The translations under genes and the position numbers were made by a program. DNA of 64,000 bases from Heterotrichella gracilis. Lineage: Eukaryota > Sar > Xanthophyceae > Tribonematales > Xanthonemataceae. Below are positions 11,639-24,119 of this stretch, one piece after another. Under the pieces are notes generated by a model. It was not told the origin of the DNA. It worked only from the letters and a program-made list of their open reading frames with translations, and searched no databases. The DNA lies in contig JAULBX010025164.1 of assembly GCA_032358255.1 (NCBI GenBank), positions 205,443 to 269,442 on the forward strand, read 5' to 3'. Every line of letters starts with the position of its first letter. Position 1 is the stretch's first letter.

Positions 11639-14600
11639 TCACAATGCCACAGGCAGCTCGCCGCTGCTGTGGTACAGCCTGTTCAGCCGGCGCCGGGCGG
11701 CATCCATGGCGGGCACCCCCAGCGCCTGCCCCACCTCCACCGCGCCGCCGTCCCCGCCAATGGGGAAGTACAGCAGGTCGCCCGCGCCGCGCTCCGAAAA
11801 CACCTCCACCTTGTCGCCAGTGCGCAGGACCGCGTCTGAGCCGAAAACTGTGTGCTCGTTGACCAGCACCCGGGATCGGGAGTCCACCAGGTCGGATAGG
11901 ATGCCGCGCTCCAGCAGGTCCCGGGTGGTGCTGCCGGCAGGCACCTGTGGGAAACAAATTCGAATATTCATGTATATGAGAATTCTTACTTTGCAAGGTA
12001 ACCACATTGAGGTACATGTGTTTCTTTCAACACATCTACAACAAGGAGTGACCAACAGGAGACTGGAGAAGAGGTGCAGGTGGAGGTAAAAACAAAGTAT
12101 GCAACCACCAGCAGAACAGGGGGAAGCAAAGGCAGTTCCCGCCCTTAAAACCATATTCCCTAAGGCAGCAACGCACCTCGCGCACATACAGTGTCCCGTT
12201 GCGTACCACCACCAGGTACACAGGCGACCCGATGGCGCCCGCCAGGGATGGCGGGATGGGCGCCAGGTTGGCAGAGCGCAGATAGGTGGCGAAGCGGCAG
12301 TCGGCGGCGTGCGTGGGGAAGGCGCAGCGGGTGGCGGCTTCCTCCCCGTCCATTGAAAAGGAGGAGAGGGAGTTGTCGCGGGGGGGGCTCCCCGAGGGGC
12401 GGCACTTCTTGTCGTCCAGCTCCAGGTGCCAGGTGCACAGGAACCTGAAGGGGGGGGGATGAGGGTTGTAACAGGGTTTAGATTTCAGCTCCAGGTGGCA
12501 GGTGCACAGGAACGTAGAGGGGAGGTGGGGGAGGGTCCAGGGGCCCTGGAGGGAAGGGGATGATGGTTTTATCGACAGGTGTCAGGGTTTTGGGACAGCA
12601 CATGCCCTTTCCGCACTCCCTGCCCTGCTCCTGCATCCCTCGATCCCAAAAGCATCCTCCCTGCCCTCTCTCCTCTGCACACAGACATCCGGATCTCCCT
12701 ACATTGGCCTACCTCACCCGGTCTAGGCAGGAGGTATACCAATGTATTGGGAGAAACTGACGTCAGTGTGCTGAGGTATCATGGCAGGGAGGACGCTTTG
12801 GGGATCGAGAGGGGGGGAGAAGGGCGGGGAGCATGGAAAATGGGCGCGCAACCGACCCCACCTACCTTGCCCAGAATTACGGATCACCTCAGAAGGACGA
12901 TGCAAGCAGACCAGGGTATCAGCCAAGTCACTGCCACCAATCTGGAGCATCCCTTGACAAAGAAAGGGGAAATTTGCACAGCGCTAGCTACCCCACCCAC
13001 CTTGCCCAGGCAACTTGCTGCTGCTCAAACTCTGAGGAGGCCTCCAGCTGCTCCTTGTAGCGCCAGTGCGCAGCGATGCCGTACTCAGCCAGGTAGTGCA
13101 TCTTGTGGGTCCTGATCTGGATCTCAATGGGGGCGCCATCGGTCCCCACCACAACGGTGTGCAGGGACTGGTAGCCATTCTCCTTGGGATCCCGGATGTA
13201 GTCCTTCGTCTTCCCGGGGACCGGCGCAAAGGTGTTGTGCACCTGAGGAAAAGGGGGACAAGGGTTTAGGTTTCGCATTTTAGGGCGCTGGTGTGTTCAG
13301 GTTATAAGCACATGCACGTGCACCTACGTGGAAGACGAAGGTTCAGGTAAGAAGCACAGCCATGAAAGCACAGAAAGCAAATCACGAGGCACTGTGTACG
13401 GTGTGGGGTGCCTCCCTACCTCGCGCAGCGCCCTGTAGCAGTCCTCTTTTGACCGCACGATGATGCGCGCGGCGCGCAGGTCGTTGATCTGGTCTGCGCT
13501 ATACCCCTTCTTGACCATCTTCTGGAAAACCCCAAACAGGTTCTTGGGGCGCCCCGACAGGTCCTCATACCCAATCCCGCGCGCGTCCAGCGCTGCCTTG
13601 AGGGTGTTGAGCGACTGCTCGATGCGGCCGCGCTGCGAGTCGCCCTGCAGGCGCGTGTGCAGCTCCACATACTCCTGGGGAAAGAGCGCCTTGAAGCACA
13701 GGTCCTCCAGCTCAGCCTGCGGGTAATAAGTGCGAGAGGAGTAAGTACGGTAAGCTACAGTGGGGGGGGTTGGGGTTGGGGTGGAGGTTGCTGTTATACT
13801 GCAACGAGAGCACCCAGCTGGGGGGTTGTTGCTGATTTCACTCCACCCTGCAACAAGGATAGGCATACGCTGGCACCAGATTCAAACCCAACGCGTGTGA
13901 CCACGTGCGATCTGCTCCCAAGGGCCTGCGCGCACCTTGAGGCTCCACACGCCCAGGCGGTTGGCCAGCGGTGCAAAGATCTCCAGCGTCTCCTCCGCGA
14001 TGCGCTGCTGCTTGGCGGGCGGCAGCGCGCCCAGCGTGCGCATGTTGTGCAGCCTGTCGGCGAGCTTCACAAGCACAGAGCGCACGTCCGACATGCCCAG
14101 GAGGAGCGACTTGAGTTTGTTGGAGAGGTCGGGGTCCAGGGGCAGGGTGTGTCCCTCGTAGCGGGTGCGGTAGAGGTGGCTGTACTCGGACATGCGCGCC
14201 ACTGAGACCACGCGGTCCACCACCTGGGGGAGGGGGGGAGGGATCAGGGACGGGTGGTCGTGGTTTTAGGGTTGGGGGGGTGAGGTGGAGGGTTTGGCCA
14301 GTTCTGGGTACAGCCTGGAGGCTGCGGTGAAGACGACAGCATACTTTTGTCACCAAAAAACATTGTGTATGCGTGTGTCCTCTAGTTTTCAGGGTTTTGG
14401 CTCCTGTAGGGTTTCAAGATCTAGGGTATAGGGTTTCCCCCTCACCTGTGGCGGCAGCACCCTGCGCAGCTGCTCCTCCAACAGGTTGGTGTCATCAAGC
14501 ACATCATGCACGAGCCCTGTGGCCACGGTCTCTGCGTCCAGCCCCATCTCAGCCAGAATGGCGGCGGTCTCCACGCAGTGCGTGAGGATGCTGGACCCAT

Positions 14601-15597
14601 CCTTGCGGCTGCGCCCGGCAAAGGCGGAGCGCGCGACCGCGTAGGCGCGGATGACCACGGGGGAGCGGAAGACGGGGTAGGTGCCCTGCGGGGGTGGGGG
14701 GCGGGGATTGAGGGGGTGGCGCGCGGTGTTGCAGAGTTCACTTGCTCGGCTTTGCTTGACTGTGGACACGTGCCCCTTAAACAACCACATGCGTTGCGGG
14801 CTGCTGAGGAGTGGATGTGGTGAGGAAAGAAATCGATAGAAGTGGATGATGGAAGTGGGACAGCAATTTGAATTGCAACCAGTCCCTTGCAGAAGGTGGG
14901 TATTGGCTTACCTGCAGGTAGAGCAGCTCCTGGTCTACAGGGTTTGGCGCCTGCTCCTTGGTGGGTGGCAGCTTTTCCCGCTCTGCTATCTTCGACTGCA
15001 AGCACAAACAGCAGCTCAGGGACTTGGCAGAGTTGTCTAGCAAGCAGCAAAAGTTCACACAAGCAGGTTGGGGAAGAAAGGGCAAGGGGGCATCCTGCTT
15101 CAGGGTTCAAATTTCAAGGCAAGGAAGCGTACCCTGAAGGCTGCTGGCAGCGGGACCACGTTGGAGGCGGTGGCAGAGGGGATGTTCTCTTTGCTGAACT
15201 GGCGGGTCAGCAGGCCCGAAGTGGTGGGCTGTCGCGGCACCGGCCGCTCCAGGGGGACCGCTGTGGGGGTCATGGGCGCCAGCGCAAAGCCCTCTTGCCG
15301 CTCAAAGGAGGGTGCAATTGGGAGGTTGGAGGGTCGCTTGAGGGACGGGGCTGAGGACTGGCTTGAGCGCGATGTGCTGACCTCATTGTCTTGGGAGGCC
15401 ACGCGCGCTGGGGTGTTGGACCGTGACCTGAAGCTGTTTGCAAACTCCTCGAAGGAGCCGCTGAGCCGGAGGGAGACGTCGTCGCTGTTGCCTGGGCCTC
15501 CCAGGCTTTTGGGGAAGGGGTTTGCCCTTTTCACAGAGCTGTCTTTCCAGGATCGGGAGACGGGTGCGTTGGTGGGGGCGAAGACTGCATACGCCAT
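11639..15597 (-). CDS. RSH: RelA/SpoT homologue, (p)ppGpp synthetase/hydrolase (plastid type)
   Basis: Eight exons on the minus strand join to about 729 aa: 15597-15133, 14995-14912, 14685-14446, 14223-13936, 13716-13420, 13242-13001, 12444-12177, 11944-11639 (TGA). Residues 1-155 are Ser/Pro/Arg-rich, consistent with a chloroplast transit and linker region. The hydrolase domain shows H219, H243-D244 (HDVLDDT) and D319 ([12 protein letters not shown]). The synthetase domain shows [28 protein letters not shown] and EIQIRT with the likely catalytic Glu near 498, then [16 protein letters not shown]-like domain follows ([38 protein letters not shown], about 600-680). The chain ends about 50 residues later with no ACT domain. 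Such enzymes make and degrade (p)ppGpp from GTP/GDP and ATP. Both active sites look intact, so it may be bifunctional. Confidence 0.9.
12488..12523 (-). repeat. 5' echo of RSH exon 7
   Basis: The start of exon 7 (FLCTWHLEL) is repeated in the upstream intron, on the higher-coordinate side as expected for a minus-strand gene. Confidence 0.75.
12857..12874 (-). repeat. 3' echo of RSH exon 6 donor edge
   Basis: A short copy of the exon 6 end (CTGGGCAAG and its GT donor) lies downstream of the real donor at 13001/13000. It is only 18 nt, so confidence is moderate. Confidence 0.5.
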
Positions 15598-17638
15598 TGC
15601 CCCCGGCTGCTAAAAGAGGGTCACAGGTGCAGCCAGCTACGTGGGGGGCACCCACCGGTGGGGAGGAGCGAGCACCTGCAGAAAGAGGCAAGGACGTTGG
15701 CACAACGTTCAAAAAATCAAGGGTAACCGAACAGTCAACAACGCGGTGGGCCAAAACGGGATACACAGCGCCCAAGAAGAGAGCAAAACGGCCAATATGT
15801 CAGACAAGAGCATTAGGGAAGCGGGTTTGAGAATCATCGAGGTTTGCTCTTAGAAAATCACCAACCCACATGGGCAACGTTTCAAAACAGGTGGGTTGCA
15901 ACGTTTAGTGTCCGTGCACAACAAACCCGCTACAGCCCGCTGGAGGCTCCCAAAACAAGCAGACGCCGAGACAAGGTTAAGTGGACAGCGAGAGGGAAGG
16001 AAGGGTCTTGCAAACGGCAGATTTCAACCATTTCACGCAACGAGGTCTCACCTCCACTTGACATGCACAGACCGTACGACGCGATTGCCACCAGCAAGAC
16101 TCGGACACCAAATCAGCTTCACAGCTACCCAAAACAACCCTTTCCAAGCACCTTGCAGGACATCAGGACATCAACGCTCGCTAGAGGCAGGCAAAACCTG
16201 CCAGCTTCTGCTACACTTCTCCCTCGCCTAGTCAGTTCACTGGATGTTACAACGGCAACACTTCGCATCCACAACCGTAACCAAGCTTGCTGGGCAGGGA
16301 AACATCAGCAACAACCAGGTAGCTAAAAACGCCCCGTCTTGCCCAGCATGCAGTTGGAAACGTGAAAGGGCACCAGCCGTGGATTTCCATCTGACTGTGC
16401 ACCTGCCCTGGTGAAGATCACGCACATCACCCCTGATTCAGCTTCCACCCCACCGATCTCCCCCTCTGCACACCTGCTGCTCCCTCCAACCACACTCCTG
16501 CCTTGCTGCTTGCTGTTGCGCTGTTCCCTGCTGGCTGTCGAAAGGAATTCCGCTCCTCACTTCCAAGGTACGTCAGGGTTTCAGCTCCTTGATATCACAA
16601 CCGACTGGCCTCGACGGGCCCAAGTGGCGGGGCAGCTGCGCGTTTGGTGCAGTAAGTACGTCTGTAAGTTGGATCGGCGCTGTTTCAAGAGAGGATTAAG
16701 TGTTGTAGGGCATGCGTGTGGGAGCTCTTTCTAGCTAGCTGCGTGACGCTTGCGCCTTTCCTGTGCACCTTTCCCGGTCAGCGCGCGGGCTTTCAAATCT
16801 GGCCCCTTGATTTTCCTCCCCTCGTATCCGACTCCCTCGCTATGATATAGTACTTCATCCCTTTTGACTTGCCCGTTTCTTTTACTGTCCTTATCCTTGC
16901 CAAGGTCAAACAGTTTTAGGGTTACAGGCAGCCCTGCAACCCTAGGAGGTTTTGAACGACCTGGGCGGGCTCCGTGAGTAGACCGTCTCAAGCTGGTGGA
17001 AAGTTGTCTTCCTGGGCTGTTGAGCTGCACGTTGATAACATTCCTATGTCTCTTTGATGTCCAAACAAACCCTGGAAATTGCGTGCGAGCGCTCGTGAAA
17101 CAAACCTTGACCTGGACCCTTGGGACTAGCCCTGAGACTCGCCCTGGGCCATAGCGGCAGGCAATTGTCATAATGGCTGCATTTCTTACTGGCATTTCTT
17201 CTACCATTGCAGGCACTGGCTGGTATTTCGAATTGGCATATGAAGGAGAAGACCACCCCCCTTCATAGCCCCTGTTGCGCGCTAGCCAGTCAGGCACTGT
17301 CACTGCAACACCCTAGGGTGTACATAATAACACAGTGCCAATGCCAACCGCTTTCCTCTGTCTACTTGTGAGTGCAACGCCCATGCAGCACCTCTCACCA
17401 TGGGTCAGCGCTGTGCGGGTTTGATACAGGAAGGCTGCTGGTGCAATTTAAATAATGAGGGGGTACGCCGCAACCCCACTCTGCCAGCGATATGGCGTAG
17501 CGGCTGCCTTGGCTAAATCAACACCCTAAATTTTCAAGCAAACTGCAACCCTGTGGGTTTGCAAAAAGTACAAGACCTGATATGTGCCTGTCGCACTGCC
17601 GCACTGCCGCACTAACGCACTTTGGTGGTGTTTAAACC
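15598..17638. other. Intergenic: RSH upstream region and 3' flank of gene 3
   Basis: No recognisable coding region. The RSH promoter must lie at about 15600-16500. A 190-codon minus-strand frame at 16731-17303 has no recognisable motif and no neighbour support, so it is not called. Confidence 0.5.
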
Positions 17639-20600
17639 CTACACAAACCCTAGGAAGTCACCCTCCTGCCCCGCCTTGGCCCCCTTCTGGCCCCTGCGAT
17701 CCTTCCCCGCGTCCCGCATCATGCTCTGCTTCACCCCCTTGAAGATCAGTCCCAGGGAGCGGCCAATGAGCATCACCAGCAGCCAGGAAATCGCTTCGCT
17801 CATTTTAGCGCTCAGGTTTTTCAGCATGGGCAGGGCAATGTCTGCCGCTTCAAGTGCCAGGCTGAGCGCATATTTCCACCCAGTCAACTGCTCCAGCTCC
17901 TGCATTGGGTGGGTTAGGGTTTATGGTTTTCATTTTCGGTTCGAATGACAAGTACAAGGTTCAGGGTTTTGGGAAGCATGGGCAGGGCGATGTCTGCCGC
18001 TTCCAGCGCCAGGCTCAGTGCATACTTCCACCCAGTCAGTTGCTCCAGCTCCTGTGGATTTGGTCAATGAGTCAGTCAGATGCGTTACAGCAATGCCGTC
18101 AGCCTTGCACAAACTTGCGCGTGCCAGGGTATCCTGGGCAAGGTTACGAGCAGGGTGCCAGTACAAGGTTTAGGGTTTTAGAAAGCACGGATAGGGCGAT
18201 GTCTGCAGCTTCAAGCGCCAGGCTGAGCTCGTATTCCCACTCAGTCAGCTGCTCCAGCTCCTGCATCGGTGGGTTAGGGTTTAGGGTCTTCATTTTCAGC
18301 AAGGGTTAAAATGCCAAGTACAAGGTTTAGGGTTTGGGAAAGCATGGGCAGGGCGATGTCTGCCGCTTCCAGTGCAGGCTCAGCGCATACTTCCACCCTG
18401 TCAGCTGCTCAACCCCCTGTGGGTTAGTCAATTAGTCAGTCGGATGCGTTCCAGCAATGCTACCCCCGGACCAGCACTCTCACCCACACTTCCCTCCCCT
18501 GCCCTGCAATCCCCCACCACACACACCTTGACCCTCCGCACAGACAGCGCAGTCTGCCGCAGCTGTCCTGTGGGTGCCACCGCCCACAGGGCATGCCTGT
18601 CCTCGTACACGCAGGCGACAGCATGGTAGTGTCGCTGCACCCAGTGGGACATCGCCACCTGGCAGGGAGGGTGGGAGGTGCGTGGTTGTGGGTGTGGTTG
18701 TGGGTGTGGGCGTGGGTGCAATGGTACGGATATTGGGTGGGTGTGCGTGTGGGTGCAACAATGAGGGCGTTGGGTGGCTGTGGTGGCTGGTGGAAGGGGT
18801 GGGTGGTGATGGGTGGTGGCGTTACAACACCAGGTTGCAGCCTTTGCAAACCCTGCGGAAGAACCTACCTGGTTCCTGAACCTCTCCAGTGCGCGTGTGC
18901 TGCTGAGGCTGGGTTTGAGCAGCGAGGGGTACAGCGCCTCACCCACTGGGCTGCCTAGGGTGCTTGCAGGCACACCTGAAAGGGTGGAATCAATAGATGA
19001 TCACAAATGTTTGGAGGGAAAACACAAGTATATCCTCTAGATGGTAGCGCACCAGATTATGGGCTATTTCTTGAGTATGAATATATTCACACTCACTGTA
19101 TTATGCCTGATACGCCGCTATTAACAAAAAACACAAAAATAATTCAGTAAATGTACTCATACTCACCTGCCATCTCCGTCCGCCAGATAAACCACCAGCA
19201 TTATTTTATACAATCCATTTCATATTTAAACCTAATACATTCCGCCCTCACCTGCCATCCCCGCCCTCGCCTCCGCCAGGTAGACGGTGGCCACCGCCTC
19301 AGCCACAGCCACAGCCATGTCTTGGAGGACGAGTGGGGACTGGCGTCGGGGGCCGAGGGGTGTGGCGGTGGCGGCGGTGCCGGCAGCGCGTGCGGGGCTG
19401 TCGCCCCTCCACCCCCTGCGGTGCGGTGGCAGGTGGTGAGGGTGCATCAGGGGTCCAGACCCACACAGTGGGCCACATTGTGCAACGATAGGCAGCTGAC
19501 CCATGACAGCATCTCCTAGATGTTGCATGCCACCGCCCTATGCCCTGGCGGCAGGTGGTGAGGCACCGTCTACCATCCAATTTCGATGGTTTGCTGCAGC
19601 ACGCTGGCACGGCAAGTGGATAACATGACACTGCCAAAACAAATATGGCGCTATTTCATGCAGCTGCCGACCAGTTGTCAATATCAAGGGTAATAAGGTA
19701 GTAATAGGTCCTTGGTAATAAGATAATAATAGGTCCTATTATTATCTTATTACCCTAGTCAATATACACATTTTGGGCCATCCAACCTAGGACCTTCGGG
19801 GCGCAATCCCATACCTGACGGCTGGGGCTGCGGCACCATCCGCCAGCAGAGCGCTGCTTTGCCCCCGCCACGTGGCAGCAACACGACTAGCCAGTGCAGC
19901 CTCACCTAGCCCAGCTTCAGCAGTGCTTACCAGTGCCCGCGTGTATTGTGCACATGTCCTAGCCCTGCACACTGGTGTCAGCGCAATACACCAGGCCCTT
20001 ACCTGACAGCCGGGGCTGCACCACCTTCCGCCAGCAGCGCGCTGCTTTGCTCCCGCACGCTAGCATGGCCGTGCGGGCCACACGGCGCTGACAAGGCGTG
20101 CGCTGACAAGGCATGGCCATGGGACGCTGACGTGGCGCTTGATGGGGGGGCGGGGTCGGCTGGGGGGAAGCGCAGGTACCTGGACAGCCAAGCAATTAAG
20201 TTAATTTTAGGACCTAACCCCATTACAGTGCAATACTCTGATGCAAAATTCTCCAAGCTATCCCAAAAACGCTGGGTACGGGGCCGAAGGATATGATAAC
20301 ATTGCAATGGGTTTTAAAAGGCCTTCACCCTCCATTTTTGGTTTTTATACCTGGCCACCTCAGCGTATAGTGCAGCCTTATCAGCCGCAGCCAGCCACAG
20401 CTTCAGCTCTTCCTCCCCTTCCCCTGACTGGCGCTGGATGCGATCCACCCCTTGCCACGCCTGGGAGCTGCTGGCGACCTCCTCTCCTGACCGATCGCCG
20501 AGGGTGGGTTGCTCCCCTGGGGCGCTGGTGGTGGTGGCTGCAGAGGGCAGGGAGGGGTTGGGGGGCTGGTGGGGGCTGGTGGGGTGCTTGCACTTGGTGC

Positions 20601-22536
20601 CTTTGCACCGGGGAAGACCGGAGGCGGGGTAGCGTATGTAAAGGCAAGGGTTTCGGCATCGCAAAACTCTCCCCCAGGCGCAGCACCGCAGCCTTCGCCA
20701 ACTGGCTAGAACCTCACATGAGGGTTTGCCTGGGGTTCATTTTAGGCTTTGCCTAGGGTTTCAGACTTGTATCCACCTTCCCGCAGCCGAGGCACAAAGG
20801 CTATCTAGCGTGTACCCTATCCACACCTTGGCAGCAGCGCCACTGGCTAGGGTTTTACAATGGGGTTCCGCTCTAGGGTTTGCTAAATGAATACTGGGCT
20901 TCGCACCTTCCCGCAGGCGCTGCACAGAGGCCTCAGCAGCGCTGGCTAGGGTTTCCGGTGTGTACCCTATCCACGCCTTGGCAGCAGCAACGCTGGCGGA
21001 TGCTAGGGCCGCCATCATGATGGCCCGCCACTGGCTAGGGTTTGCGGCCCGCGCGCTCTCGGGTAGGGTTTTTATGTGCCGCTCCAGGGCTGCAAGGCAG
21101 ATAGCTAGTAGCTGCATACGGGGCGCGTACTCCAACGCCTGCACACAGAAGAAAAATCAAGCAAGACAATAATAATACAATATACAAAGATTTTCCCCAG
21201 GGGTCGTCATGTTGTGCTCCAGGGCTGCTAGGCAGATGGCTAGGAGCTGCATGAGGGGTGCTCCAAAGCCTGAAATAAAACAATTGTATGTTACACCAGG
21301 TAGATATTTTACCAGAATGTACTATATGTTTGAATCAACAAAAACTCAAATGGACCATGGGACAGGATTTGCAATGACAGAAAGAAATTATTTTATCCCT
21401 TGCTGAAACCCTCGCACAGGGGCTCCACACCTGCAGATGCAGCACCGGTTTGTGACGGACACCGCTGGCATCGCCCCCGCCTCCGCCGCTGCCCCCCTTC
21501 TTCAAACCACCCCCCTTGGGCCCTGTGGGGACTGCGATGGCGGCCTCTACAGGCTTCCACGCAGCTTCCCACACGTCCTCATGCAGCCCCTCTCCGCTGC
21601 TGCTCACTAGGGTTTGGCTAGGGTTTTCTTGCTCATGCAAACCGCTGCTGCTGCTGCTGCTGCTGGCGAGGGTTTGGCTGGGGTTTTCATGTGCGCCGCT
21701 GGTGGAGGCGGTGGTGGTGTCAAGGGGGATGGCTGTGCTTGCTCTGGAGGAGGGGAGGTCGCCGGGGTGCGATGTGGTGGCGGGTGGTGGCGGGTGTGTG
21801 GGGGGTTCTTGACTGGACGGGTTTTGCCTGTTTGGTTGGAGGCACAGGTGCATGATTATATTGGCAGGAGGGATGATTACATTAAAGACGGTTGATTGTA
21901 TTGGCAGGATGTGTGATCACAATGGCAGCATGTATGACTACATAGGCAGATGGATGATAGCATTGGCAGGATGGATAACTACATTGGCAGCATACATGAT
22001 TACATAAGCAGGATGGATGACACTACATGACCGCAGGGTGGCACACTTTCCTACCGTATCCCTAGTGCCTGCCTCAGTCGACCCCAGGACCCCATTAAGG
22101 TTGCGCCCGATGCAAATCCTACCACCACACCCTCGATGACCTCTGCAAGGGAACAGTGAGAGGGTGACGAAACGGGGGAAGACGTGGGCATGTGGTACCA
22201 GTAGTGTTTCTTCATGTAGGGAAGCAGCACTGTGCAGAACTCTGTCAACACCCAATTTAAAACCCCAGGCAGCAGCACGCAGCAATGCAGAGCCCTAAGG
22301 ACACCCTAATGAAACCCTAAGGGCACAGATAGAGAGGGGGCGCCATCAGCTGGACCATGAGCATTAGTGTACGTACTTAAGTGTAAAACCCTAACAACAC
22401 CCTAGGGTAACCCCACCCTGACAAAAAACCCTAGGCGGTGTGCGCATCATCACCTAGTCCGATCGCAGAGGTGTGCCTGCCCGAGTGCCAGTTGGCATTT
22501 TCATGGTGCCATTTGGCGTTGCCAGGGGGTTGCCAC
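17639..22536 (-). CDS. Multi-exon membrane protein, DUF3685-like C-terminus (5' end unresolved)
   Basis: Minus-strand exons that join in frame are 22536-22454, 22241-22055, 21827-21431, 21138-20907 and 20537-20359. After an unresolved exon ending near 19814 or 20001 (AAPAVR) come 19415-19252, 18975-18869, 18658-18527 and 17899-17639 (TAG). The last two exons give HWVQRHYHAVACVYEDRHALW, then ELEQLTGWKYALSLALEAAD and LLVMLIGRSLGLIFKGVKQS, a hydrophobic segment followed by a basic amphipathic tail. From memory this resembles the C-terminus of DUF3685 proteins of cyanobacteria and plastids; I cannot verify it. Exon 21827-21431 is low complexity, with ENPSQTL..SSS repeats and a poly-Ser run. Upstream of 22536 the frame requires a phase-2 donor I did not find. 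Plastid envelope or thylakoid location is only an inference from the family. Confidence 0.55.
17973..18419 (-). repeat. Three 5' echoes of the last exon of gene 3
   Basis: Copies at about 18419-18339, 18263-18181 and 18053-17973 repeat the first ~80 nt of the terminal exon (ELEQLTGWKYALSLALEAADIALPML), all on its 5' side. Two keep a CTGCAG-like or CACAG acceptor. TTTAGGGTTT words separate them. The intact exon starts at 17899. Confidence 0.87.
19170..19190 (-). repeat. 3' echo of exon 19415-19252
   Basis: The end of this exon (YLAD/E..., GATGGCAG with GTGAG donor) is repeated just downstream on the minus strand. The copy is short. Confidence 0.5.
19714..19754. repeat. Perfect 20-bp inverted repeat with 1-nt loop
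   Basis: Arms GGTAATAAGATAATAATAGG and its exact reverse complement flank a single T. A weaker related segment (GGTAATAAGGTAGTAATAGG) lies just upstream at about 19689-19708. It sits in an intron of gene 3. It could extrude as a near-perfect hairpin or be the core of a miniature element. Confidence 0.85.
19814..20050 (-). repeat. Duplicated exon ends (SSALLA.G.AAPAVR)
   Basis: Two segments, ending at donors near 19814 and 20001, both encode QSSALLA(D/E)G.AAPAVR followed by GTA(T/A)GG. Either could be the true exon feeding 19415-19252 in phase 2. I could not find an acceptor that joins either one to exon 20537-20359 in frame, so another exon may be missing. Confidence 0.6.
20768..20858 (-). 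repeat. 3' echo of exon 21138-20907
   Basis: Repeats the 3' part of the exon (AAAKVWIGYTLDSLCASAAGR against AAAKAWIGYTPETLASAAEA), downstream on the minus strand. Confidence 0.75.
21210..21272 (-). repeat. 5' echo of exon 21138-20907
   Basis: Repeats the exon start (ALE..P.MQLLAICLAALE, frameshifted) upstream on the minus strand. Confidence 0.75.
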
Positions 22537-24119
22537 CTGGAGTAGGGCAAGAAAGGGTCATTCAATTTGGCTTTTGGAGGGCTCTCTCCCATGTCAGATG
22601 GGTGTGTGTTTGGAGCCAGACTTCAAAGCAATGAGCAGCATGGGTGGCAGGATGTACTAAGCCTAATGAGCGCGAGCACTGGGAATATGTGACAGGGTTT
22701 GCAGCATGTCCCTAGGGTGTGCAGGACTGCCCTTAGGAGCAGTGGAGACCAACCCTAAGGTGGCTAGGGGGAGTATCTGTTGCAGGTGACGTGGTGGGAG
22801 CACTAGATGGCACATAGCTTGAGGCTGCAGTTGATTGAGATAACTGTATTGCAGTGGCCACGCAGTGTTACAGTAGTGCTGCAAGGGTCGGCGTTGATCT
22901 GGCTGCCAGATGCATGCAGATGTCAACCACGTTGTTGTGTACGATCCAGAAGCCAATCGCATGCCCAACACGTACCTTAGGGCTGCACCCTTACGAGGCA
23001 CTCGCACATTGGTCGACGGGCCCAACCCTGGTCGAACCTGCCCACTGATGGCTGCTGATGATGCATGCATTGTTGCCCAAGCACGGCGGCTCCACCCCAA
23101 GATTCCAACTCGTCCTCAGCCGTTCATTGCAGTTTGTTGGTGGAAATAGTTTGGAGTTTTTTTAGGTTCAGTGTTGGACCCAACTGCAGGTTTATGTTCA
23201 AAGAAAACTAGGCCACATGCGTTCGCCGAGGTAGCGTATGCATGCATGCTGCCCGCAGGTTGTTGTGGCGAATAGGTGAGCGCAGGAACGCCGATAGCCA
23301 GCACGTTCTACATTGTCCTTTCTAAGCGGTACTGAGCTCGTTTGCATGGTGAGAGTTTTGAAATATACCTTTTTTTGGGGGTGACGAAGCCTCTTCCGCT
23401 GGCACTTGAGGTTTGTGTGTTTGAACCGCAGGTTAAAACTGCCAGGTTTTGGGCAATACGGTTGCGTTTGCGTTTGGGACCGTTTGACCGTTCCTTATGA
23501 AGCTTGTCTGGCACCCAAGCTAACCCAAAAACACAGCCTTCACCGGTGGTAAGCAACGCTGTATTGTAAAGCAACCCTTGATGTCAACTGGGCATAGTTG
23601 AATCCCGTTGCCAGGCTGCTACAGGTGATCAGCTACAGGGTCCCAATAAGAAAAGGACCACGGCGGTGGTTGTCTTTACGTGGTAGGGATACATTGAAGA
23701 GTGCAAACCCCGTGCATGCTTTGTGTTGCCAAACAATACACATGCTTCAAGGGCCTGCACTTGTCACACCTAATGGTACTTCAACCCACTCACCAGTTGT
23801 AGCAGGGCGCGTTGTGCACCTAACATTCGAACAATGAAAGCGCACAACGTGCTCCTATACCTGACCCTCTCTGCTATTTTCTGTCCTGGTCAAGAGTTGA
23901 AACCGGCGCCGTGAGGACCCGCATGACTGGTTGCACGTACGTGTTTGAGGGTTCAGGGTGACAAGGTCCAAAACCCTGGACCCAGAGCCCACACCAGCCT
24001 ACAGCACAAATAGTGCCTCCCCACTGGTCACCAGGGGTGGCAGTGGGCCACCACTGAAACCCCATACCCCGACCCTAAGCTTTGTCACAGGTCACGTGAA
24101 CCAGCAGCAGCCGACCACC
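22537..24119. other. Divergent intergenic region between genes 3 and 4
   Basis: This should contain missing 5' exon(s) of gene 3 (minus) and the promoter of the F-box gene (plus). GCATGCATGC motifs occur near 22910 and 23240. No other gene is recognised. No TATA box or operator could be assigned. Confidence 0.4.

Noticed and set aside
11450-12089. Long plus-strand frames over the RSH gene
   Set aside because: They are antisense shadows of GC-rich minus-strand exons. The RSH frame carries all the conserved residues.
16731-17303. 190-codon minus-strand open frame
   Set aside because: No motif, no homology I recognise, no splice context. Similar-length frames are expected by chance at this base composition.
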